From Gracilaria caudata (lineage: Eukaryota > Rhodophyta > Florideophyceae > Gracilariales > Gracilariaceae): 13,418 bases of DNA. This document shows, piece by piece, positions 7,533-13,418 of this stretch (position 1 is the stretch's first letter; each line of letters starts with the position of its first letter). A model generated the notes under the pieces. It was given only the letters and a program-made list of their open reading frames with translations, ran no database searches and was not told the DNA's origin. The translations under genes were made by a program, and so were the position numbers. Location of the stretch: positions 1 to 13,418 of the forward strand of contig JASCIV010000724.1 of the NCBI GenBank assembly GCA_030374735.1. Direction: 5' to 3'.

Positions 7533-8565
7533 ATGGTGGCCGGGAGAAAGACTGGTGCCACCAAAATGAAAGCGCGTGTGCTGCTACAGGTACCTGAAAG
7601 TGTGGCAAAGCTTCTCAATGAATCAGAAGGACAGGTAAGGCTACAGGTATGTTGAAAGCGCTATCACTTGCACTCAATTCGTTTTGACTAGTGATTTATC
7701 GACTAATATCGTGTCTAAGTTTGAAAGTATTGACCCACCCATTCTCATCGTGGGCGAAAAGCGACTCGTAGGCCGTTTTGAAGATGTTATTGGTACTGAT
7801 ATGGTTTTCGACCGTTCCAAAAGTGAAAATGCTGGTTTCATTGGAGGCTGCACACGGAGACTGATCTGCGAAGAGGAGAACCTCTCCGTTCACAAATGAT
7901 ACCACAAAGGACATTTAGGTAGATCTGTCTCTAAGCTTGAGAGCCTGATGCCAATACTCTCAAACTGTGTTAGTAGTACACACGCCTCCATGTTGGACGT
8001 TTCCATGTCAACAGTGATTCAAGATTCGAAAGTGGTAAGCGCGGAAGATGAAGAATCCATTTGTGACGCCCGAAGTTTGGCGAGAACGGTTGTTCACTAC
8101 AGGTCCTATTTTGGTGTGTCGTAGCATGTTGGGGGGTTTGTTACTGGTTCTGTGACGTATCTCCCCGCTGCCAGTCGAACCTGTGTACAAAAAACGAGGA
8201 CACGGCGCTTGCACCTCAATAATAACGGACGAAAACATCAAGACTCACGATCAATTACCAGCTATACAACACTACACAGCGCGGGATCGTCAAGGCCGAC
8301 GAACAGGGACAGAGTGATCCTACGAGCCCCTCAACTGTGACACAAAAGCCTACAGAAGGCTTTTAAGCTACGAGTCCGCGCTCAGCATCGTTGAAGAACT
8401 GGAATGGACTGTCCGCAAATTGCGCAAGGGCAGGTCTGGAATCCGAGCGGTCGAGCACTCTTGTCAACCTGAGGTGCGCAGTTTGTAAGTTGGTAGATAA
8501 GCCGCAGACTTTGTGCGCACAACCACAATCACAGCCAACCCAACACTACCAGAAGCTCCGTGTGA
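7533..8565 (+). CDS. Probable spliced gene with TAF7 (TFIID subunit 7)-like segments; exon map incomplete
   Basis: ATG 7533 opens a short frame with KARVLLQVPESVAKLL, like the ILRVPP-x-V strand-helix that begins TAF7. It runs to CAG|GTAAGG (7635) or CAG|GTATGT (7647). A 73-85 nt intron with GACTAAT before AG at 7718-7719 joins, in frame, to residues ILIVGEKRLVGRFEDVI and GCTRRLICEEE. In TAF7 the same distance separates the N-terminal strand from V-G-x-x, LLDLP and QMLI. A TGA at 7897-7899 interrupts this frame, which then stays open to 8121. Further TAF7-like pieces follow: VHYR and SPLPVEPVYKKR (8091-8194), where TAF7 has its Tyr-x-x-GLTPP-Lys/Arg motif, and YESALSIVEELEWTVRKL (8366-8419), where TAF7 has a helix. 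GTTTGTAAGT (5' site at 8485) and AG 8551-8552 then lead to a stop at 8563-8565. GTAAGC at 8035 and CACTACAG at 8095-8102 could bound another 68-nt intron. Exons between 7890 and 8370 are unresolved, and decay into a pseudogene is possible. Confidence 0.4.
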
Positions 8566-8836
8566 TACGCACCGCAAGTGATTCAACTGGAATGCTCCTA
8601 TGACCTTCATTATGATGCCGCTGGTGATTCTGGATAATGTTTGTGGTTGGTTTAGTGTCTAGAGAATAGTACGTGTAGACACACTAGGTGCCTCTTGTTT
8701 GTACAGCAAAAGTCGCACGGGCGGAAAACCTCCTCAAAGAGTAGAAAACGTTCTGTTTTCGCTGTTTCGCTCTGAGCAACCGCGAGCTAGTTCATATGCC
8801 GAATGGCGACAACTTGACTTCAAAATGTCTTGCCTA

Positions 8837-9994
8837 TCACGACGAGAGTCGTTGAAGACGTGCAAGAGTATCTGCAGCATTTGTTACAATCCAAGGGTGT
8901 TGCAAAACAAGCTTTAGCGGAAGTCTCTTACCAGGTTCTCTAACTAGCAAACGCCCAATGAGGTCTTGCGCCATATCACTCATAGCATAAACAGGGATTT
9001 TGTAGTCAATCTTGACGATGCGTCGCTGCGTCTCTTCCTTATCACCAGCATCGAATGGGGCCCTTCCAGTAATAAATTCGTACACAAGCACACCCAAGGC
9101 CCATTGGTCAACTGCGTGATCATGAGAGCGGTTCAAAATCATTTCAGGAGGGATATAATCCAGAGTTCCGCACATCGTGTCTCTGCGGTCGCTCGGCGCA
9201 TGTACGCTCCATCCAAAGTCCGCAATTTTGATCTCACCGTTAATGCCGAGCAAGATATTCTCTGGCTTAATGTCGCGGTGAATGACGTGCTTCGAGTGGC
9301 AGTAATCGAGGGCGTGCGCAACACATGCTGCATACGAGGCAGCTCGGCGCTCGTCAAAGTTTCGTTGGCGAAGATGCTTGTACAGCTCCCCTTTAGCAGC
9401 GTACTCAAGGATTAGGAAGACTCTGTTGTCATCGTAGAAGTAGCCAAACAGGCGGAGGATGTTAGGATGCCGCAGATGGGATTGAATCTCGATCTCCCTT
9501 CGCAGTTGATGCTCGACCTTGCTCTTGAGCAGCTGCTCCTTGAAAAGGACCTTCAGAGCAACGATGTACTTGGAGCGCTTCTCGCGTGCGAGGTAGACAC
9601 TGCCGTACTTGCCTTTTCCCAGCGGCTTGCCAATCTGAAAGTCGCTGAGCTGCCATGCGCGGGGTGGGTCTGCGTAGGAAGGGCCGCCGCCCATGGGGTA
9701 GCCGTGAGAGGAGGAACGGGGCCTGATAGGGTTTGCGGAGGGGATGCAGTTAGTAGTGGACAGGGAGTTGTTGAAGGACTTTGTGGAGACGTAGATGGGA
9801 GCGGAGTGGGGATGATTAGGAAGAGCATTCTCTTTCACTGGGGCGAGGGGCTCGCGGGCGTTGAGGTGGAGCGGCATGCTCGGGGAGGAGGTTGGGGAGA
9901 TCTGGGTACTGGAGCCAGGGGGGGTAAAAAGATGGGGGTGGGGGATAGGTTCGGGAATGGAATCGCCAGGAGGTTGCGGTGGGCTCACTGGCAT
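8837..9994 (-). CDS. AURK: Aurora-family serine/threonine protein kinase
   Basis: From ATG 9994 the product is 385 residues: a Pro/Ser-rich tail (1-115) and a complete kinase domain (about 119-369). Visible landmarks are the glycine loop GKGKYGSVY (126-134), Lys148 in VALKVL, Glu167 in QLRREIEIQSHLRHPNILRL, HRDIKPEN (Asp241) and DFGWSVHAPSDRR (Asp259). The activation loop is RRDTMCGTLDYIPPEM, with Thr273 at the site autophosphorylated in Aurora A. QLRREIEIQSHLRHPNIL and DFGWSVHAPS are diagnostic of Aurora kinases, which drive spindle assembly, chromosome segregation and cytokinesis. The tail holds a KEN box (54-56), and the C terminus RLPL-x-x-VLQHPWI keeps the Aurora D-box position; both suggest APC/C-dependent destruction. 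The frame is open up to another ATG at 10210 with a better context (AAATGG), which would add 72 Cys/Pro-rich residues. I prefer 9994 because the Pro/Ser tail begins there and the added part covers palindromic DNA, but this is not settled. A/B type cannot be told. Confidence 0.95.
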   Translation of the reverse strand: MPVSPPQPPGDSIPEPIPHPHLFTPPGSSTQISPTSSPSMPLHLNAREPLAPVKENALPNHPHSAPIYVSTKSFNNSLSTTNCIPSANPIRPRSSSHGYPMGGGPSYADPPRAWQLSDFQIGKPLGKGKYGSVYLAREKRSKYIVALKVLFKEQLLKSKVEHQLRREIEIQSHLRHPNILRLFGYFYDDNRVFLILEYAAKGELYKHLRQRNFDERRAASYAACVAHALDYCHSKHVIHRDIKPENILLGINGEIKIADFGWSVHAPSDRRDTMCGTLDYIPPEMILNRSHDHAVDQWALGVLVYEFITGRAPFDAGDKEETQRRIVKIDYKIPVYAMSDMAQDLIGRLLVREPGKRLPLKLVLQHPWIVTNAADTLARLQRLSS

Positions 9995-10113
9995 CGAGAA
10001 CGAGACGGCGGCGGCGCATAAATGGGCTAAATGCGACGCGAAGGAGACGCGTGGGCAGCAGACGGACGACGCGAGCATGAACGGATACGAGAGTGGCGGA
10101 GGTGGTTGCTCGT

Positions 10114-10186
10114 AACGGTAGCGTGGCGCGCACGCGCCGTAACGGCGCGTCAACGCTCGCCAATCGCACCGTTTCGTTTGAAACGG
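10114..10186. promoter_or_regulatory. Candidate mitotic promoter block of the Aurora kinase gene
   Basis: Within 73 bp are four copies of the Myb core AACGG: + strand at 10114, 10141 and 10182, and minus strand at 10169-10173. A CCAAT box lies at 10160-10164 and TTTGAA (the CHR core) at 10177-10182. Two sets of arms are palindromic: 9-bp arms around one base at 10132-10150, and 7-bp arms around 4 bp at 10169-10186. In plants AACGG is the core of the M-phase activator element bound by three-repeat Myb proteins; in animals CCAAT and CHR mark G2/M genes. It lies 120-195 bp upstream of ATG 9994, but inside the reading frame if ATG 10210 is the start. Function is inferred. Confidence 0.4.
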
Positions 10187-10292
10187 GTGTCCCAAATTCC
10201 GGGCGCCCATTTAAATCGCGGTCACTTATCAACCGCCCCGCCGCGCCCACCGCCCGCGACCGTCCGCGACCATTGCCCCTTGTTCAGCCGCT

Positions 10293-12344
10293 CTAGCGTC
10301 CTACGCGTCCGCGTTGCTGCGCCAGGAACACCCTTGCCCGCAGCTGCAGCGCACGTTCATCTTCGTCCCCCACTTCTCCCTCCCCGCTCTCCCCCGTCTC
10401 CTCCACGCCGGCGCCCATCGCCGTCCGTGCCGACTCCCTACGCGTGCCCTCTCCCGTCACCCCCTCCCTTCGCGCGCCTGCCCCCTTTCCATCCGCTGCA
10501 GCCCGTTCCAGGCTTGCCCGTTTCAATTCCCTGCTCAGCGTGTTCACTGCCCCCACGTCTCGAGACCGCAGAGCGCGTGCTGCGCGTTCTACCACTTCCA
10601 CGCGCACATCCCTAGGCCGCATCCGCAGTAACGCCTTGCCAATCATATTCATCGTCTCGATCAGCCCCTCCTGCACATCATGCATGCTCAGATTCGCCTC
10701 TTCCTTCACACTCTTGGTGCACATGTCCACTAGCGTTGCGCAGTAAGTCACGGCCGGTCTCACGAGCATGCGCTCCATAACCGCTTCTTTGTTGCTCTCG
10801 ATATTCAGAACACCCCCAAGACTACGACTTATCATGCTTAGCTCATCGCACATCGCCGTCCCAGATTGATACGGTCCCTCTCGCCAGCTTGCTGGGATCG
10901 CACACGCCAACGTTTTTGCTCGTTCCAACAGCTGCCGCTCTGCTTCTTGCATGGGCCCGTCCAAGTCTTTGCGCAACAACGTATCTATCCGAGTTTGAAA
11001 CACCGACATTAGGCTGCTTTCGCTTGTTTTCAACGGTTGATCTGTCGGTTCACGCCTCTCTTGCGCTGCCTCAATCACGCTCAGAATCGTAGTTGGATCG
11101 GCCTTGCGAACCTTGGCCACCACTGATCTCACGAATTCTTCATACACCCTATCGGACTGCTCCAGAATCCACAGCAAAAACGCAGACGAGTTGTGATCAT
11201 CAGCAAACGACAATGCTGTGTAGATCCTATGTGCTCGTCGAAACAAAGACAATGTCTTGTTTAGGATCACGTTCAAATAACGCGGCGCAATGTCGTGGGA
11301 ATGTGTTGCGGCATGTCCCAACTCCGCGAATAGATCTCGCCGCATATCGTCCAACACAATACATCTAGCCTGATGCCCCGCATCAAGCTTCTTCAAAAGC
11401 TCCCCATAAGTGTCCGCCGCCTGAGGCGTACTAGAGCATAGTGATGCCAATTCCGTCACCAACTGATGTCGCATGTGGAGAAATTTGTTACGCGCACGTG
11501 AGGACATATTTGTACTCGCTGCATTTAGTTGTCCAATTGCTAAAACACAGTCGTCGTACCTCTTCTCGATCATAAAGCCCTCCAAATCCCACAGACGTTC
11601 AGAGAGTTGCACTTCCGCTAGGCATCGATCCCCGTCCTTGTCAATGTCGTTTTCAATATCGCTATCCAGTAGGCCTTCGAAGCGAGCATGCCGTGCAAGA
11701 GGCAACGTATCTGCGAACTTTATCGCATCTTGGACCTCATTTTCCACCTCTTGTATAACCTCTGCCAATTCTCCGATCTGAGTGTTGACGATAAAGGCAA
11801 GTTGCTGTGCAGCTCTGACATCTTCATTCTTGACAGCTGTCTCCGACAAGCTGACTGCTCTCAGGATTTCTCGCTCGTGAATGCTTTGGAAATCTGCATC
11901 TGGATCATATGAGCGCTTCCACAACGAACTTCTCTTTCTTAGAGTACTTGCGGAGCTGTACGAAGCAGGTTGACTAGCTATATCAACATTTGACTTTGTG
12001 CTTTCGTCTTCTTTCCGCGGGCGATCGTCAATCTCGCTAGGGGAAAGGGCTACTGGCACATCGTCGTTAAGAAACGGGTCACGTGACGCATGAGTTGAAG
12101 GCAACGACGAGAACGAGTCATCGTTTCGCTTCAGAGGTGCCGGCGGGCGCTGAACTTGATGCGGAGTTTCGTCCTCCTTCGATTTTCGACGCGGGAAAAG
12201 ATGGAAGGGCTTTTGTAGGAGATCGATGGAAATGTTGCGAAATACGCTAGGTTGACGGTCCTCATGGATTGATGCTTCAAGAGGGACCCGACGTCGTCGA
12301 CGAGACCATATACGGTCGCGCACACCCCGAAGCATGGATGGCAT
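10293..12344 (-). CDS. EXO84: Exocyst complex subunit EXO84 (EXOC8)
   Basis: From ATG 12344 the product is 683 residues. EXO84 is one of eight exocyst subunits, which tether Golgi-derived vesicles to the plasma membrane before SNARE fusion. Residues 1-150 are basic, Ser-rich and probably disordered, with an Arg5 run near residue 15. A helix at about 155-215 (EREILRAVSLSETA, then IGELAEVIQEVENEV) fits the CorEx-type coiled coil. From about 247 onward is the Exo84 C-terminal helical-bundle pattern: LWDLEGFMIEKRYDDCVLAI, where the family has a D-L-D-x-x-I-x-x-R-x-F-x-x-A-V helix, then LLKKLDAGHQARCIVLDDMR, YLNVILNKTLSLFRRA and SAFLLWILEQ. About 30 residues lie between these parts, too few for the PH domain of animal and yeast EXO84. 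The last 70 residues are Gly/Arg/Glu-rich. The second in-frame ATG, at 12335, is also possible. It lies upstream of the Aurora gene on the same strand. Confidence 0.75.
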   Translation of the reverse strand: MPSMLRGVRDRIWSRRRRRVPLEASIHEDRQPSVFRNISIDLLQKPFHLFPRRKSKEDETPHQVQRPPAPLKRNDDSFSSLPSTHASRDPFLNDDVPVALSPSEIDDRPRKEDESTKSNVDIASQPASYSSASTLRKRSSLWKRSYDPDADFQSIHEREILRAVSLSETAVKNEDVRAAQQLAFIVNTQIGELAEVIQEVENEVQDAIKFADTLPLARHARFEGLLDSDIENDIDKDGDRCLAEVQLSERLWDLEGFMIEKRYDDCVLAIGQLNAASTNMSSRARNKFLHMRHQLVTELASLCSSTPQAADTYGELLKKLDAGHQARCIVLDDMRRDLFAELGHAATHSHDIAPRYLNVILNKTLSLFRRAHRIYTALSFADDHNSSAFLLWILEQSDRVYEEFVRSVVAKVRKADPTTILSVIEAAQERREPTDQPLKTSESSLMSVFQTRIDTLLRKDLDGPMQEAERQLLERAKTLACAIPASWREGPYQSGTAMCDELSMISRSLGGVLNIESNKEAVMERMLVRPAVTYCATLVDMCTKSVKEEANLSMHDVQEGLIETMNMIGKALLRMRPRDVRVEVVERAARALRSRDVGAVNTLSRELKRASLERAAADGKGAGARREGVTGEGTRRESARTAMGAGVEETGESGEGEVGDEDERALQLRARVFLAQQRGRVGR

Positions 12345-12464
12345 AGTCAATGTCAAATGAGTCGCAATGGCGCACTCGAACTAGAAGGCGGTTTTCCCCG
12401 CAGGATGTGAAACTGTAGTTCGTTGCATGTAAGCTCGTGGAGAGACGCACTGTGGTCGTCCCTA

Positions 12465-12875
12465 ATGAACCCAACGTTGCTAGAACTTGACAGCACGATT
12501 CTGGTCGATTCAACGCTGAGCTATTCCGGTGCGTACAACGGTGCCAAGAAATTTCCGAACTCCGAGCGCTATACTGCTCGAAGAACCTTCCGCTGCAGGG
12601 CTAACCTACACAGGTGCGCGGAGTTGGTTTCCTTCCTTGGATTCCTTTAGCTGAACAGCTTGTGACGCTGGCGATGAACGTGCACCTTCGTGTTCAGGCG
12701 CATTCGCCTCTTTGAAGCAAAATGTGCGATACACGTAATGCACGTACGGTCCGAGACAGTGGGAAACCATTATCAGGTATTTTTAGCACAGGAACAACGG
12801 CTCGTGTCGATCATCCTGTGTTGTCTTCATATCGTGCGCGGGCTGGTCACCAAGCTGAGGACGTTAATGGACTGA
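12465..12875 (+). CDS. Possible two-exon gene of unknown function
   Basis: ATG 12465 opens a 49-codon stretch (MNPTLLELDSTILVDSTL) that reaches CACAG|GTGCGC at 12614. An 84-nt intron ending GTGTTCAG at 12697 would join it in frame to exon 2 (12698-12875), which reads RRIRLFEAKCAIHVMHV, then SIILCCLHIVRGLVTKL, and stops at TGA. The joined product has 108 residues: polar and basic in the first half, with a moderately hydrophobic segment near the end. I recognise no family. Splice sites are acceptable rather than strong, and the intron itself is open in another frame. The ATG is 120 bp from the divergent EXO84 start, so the two would share a promoter. It may be incomplete, with further exons to the right. 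Confidence 0.25.
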
Positions 12876-13324
12876 ATGAACGGGGATAACTATGCTGCCA
12901 GGGATTTCGCTCCCAGGGAAAGCAAAACACTTCGTTTATTGGATGGCTTCGTCATTTGTATGGTTGCATGTGCTGCTGCTGTGCGTACCAAGTCACAATT
13001 GCTGTCACAGTAACGCGATCATGACGTCAGTAGAACGAAGTGACGGTTGCCGCTTGCAGCGCGTTCGAAAGTCCTGTAGCTGTTCTTTCTGACATATGTT
13101 TGCTTCGATAAGCTTCCATCATTGACTGAGGGCCAGATTAGGACATGATCCGCAGAGCTTTAGTCGAGAGCTTCGTTTTGGAGGCAGCAGGAGACTGAGA
13201 AGTAACACTTTCGGTCATACTACGCGGTGCAAGCTTGACGAGAATATGTGGTATGCGGAAATCTCTGATCGCTGGTCACGATTTCTTATCTCGTACACAT
13301 TCGCAGGGACAAAACTAGTTCTGG
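12876..13324. other. About 450 bp with no supported gene
   Basis: Only short open frames are present. One on the + strand (12892-13092) is Cys-rich and resembles no family I know. No RNA gene, repeat or strong promoter motif is seen. It may hold introns or untranslated parts of the flanking candidates. Confidence 0.4.
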
Positions 13325-13418
13325 CTATACAGATCCTGTGCGACTTGAGTATCGATCCTCTTTTTCGTACATATTAGGCATCTTCGCAATCTTCACAGCT
13401 ACTTCGGTAACAGAGTTG
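13325..13418 (-). CDS. Possible C-terminal end of a gene entering from the right edge
   Basis: On the minus strand a frame is open from the window edge for 30 full codons to a TAG at 13325-13327. It reads VTEVAVKIAKMPNMYEKEDR and ends RTGSV. The composition is protein-like (charged, with one short hydrophobic strand), but the stretch is too short to assign to a family, and 30 codons can stay open by chance. An internal ATG occurs in the frame, so it could also be a very short ORF. Confidence 0.25.
   Translation of the reverse strand, partial: NSVTEVAVKIAKMPNMYEKEDRYSSRTGSV

Noticed and set aside
8655..8682. Inverted repeat GTGTCTA/TAGACAC as a terminator or mobile-element end
   Set aside because: Only 7-bp arms with a 14-bp loop, no target-site duplication and no element between; chance level for this length.
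9995..10210. Longer start of the Aurora kinase at ATG 10210
   Set aside because: Not fully excluded, since its start context is better. I did not choose it because the added 72 residues are Cys-rich, unlike the Pro/Ser tail, and the DNA there is full of palindromic and promoter-like motifs.
12345..12356. EXO84 start at the upstream TTG
   Set aside because: The codon is TTG. ATG 12344 is the first ordinary start in the frame.
13138..13218. A 26-codon ATG frame on the minus strand
   Set aside because: Too short, with no splice sites or family match that would join it to a larger gene.

Overview
This is a window of eukaryotic nuclear DNA. It carries seven well-supported genes, all nuclear housekeeping families: a CHY/RING ubiquitin ligase, an elongator tRNA-Met, the TFIIH subunit TFB5, a Mediator MED1-like subunit, a TMF/GC5-type golgin, an Aurora kinase and the exocyst subunit EXO84. 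The protein genes are single long reading frames without introns and lie close together on both strands. Homopolymer runs (Ser, Pro, Gln and Gly codons, plus T20 and C21 tracts) are common. This points to an intron-poor, fairly GC-rich unicellular eukaryote. A microalga of the red-algal type would fit, but the sequence does not prove a lineage.

Layout from left to right. Positions 22-1569 (+) hold the RCHY1/PIRH2-type E3 ligase. A strong candidate intron (1577-1642) follows its stop codon and would open a 96-residue second frame. Positions 1927-2330 hold a 12-bp tandem repeat and a block rich in palindromes. The tRNA-Met(CAU), with a 13-nt intron and a T10 Pol III terminator, is at 2436-2351 (-). 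TFB5 is at 2752-2546 (-), head to head with MED1 at 3051-4898 (+). The golgin at 7134-5089 (-) converges on MED1.

Positions 7533-8565 (+) hold fragmented coding sequence with good splice signals that resembles TAF7, a TFIID subunit. The Aurora kinase at 9994-8837 (-) converges on it. Upstream of the kinase is a short block with AACGG, CCAAT and TTTGAA motifs, as in G2/M promoters. EXO84 is at 12344-10293 (-). The last kilobase holds a possible two-exon gene of unknown function (12465-12875, +) and what may be the tail of a gene entering from the right edge (-).

Functionally, TFB5 (TFIIH), MED1 (Mediator) and the TAF7-like gene (TFIID) all belong to the RNA polymerase II initiation machinery. 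The golgin and EXO84 act in Golgi-derived and exocytic vesicle tethering. The Aurora kinase acts in mitosis. The TFB5/MED1 pair may share a promoter; otherwise the grouping may be chance. No mobile element, CRISPR array or viral sequence was seen.
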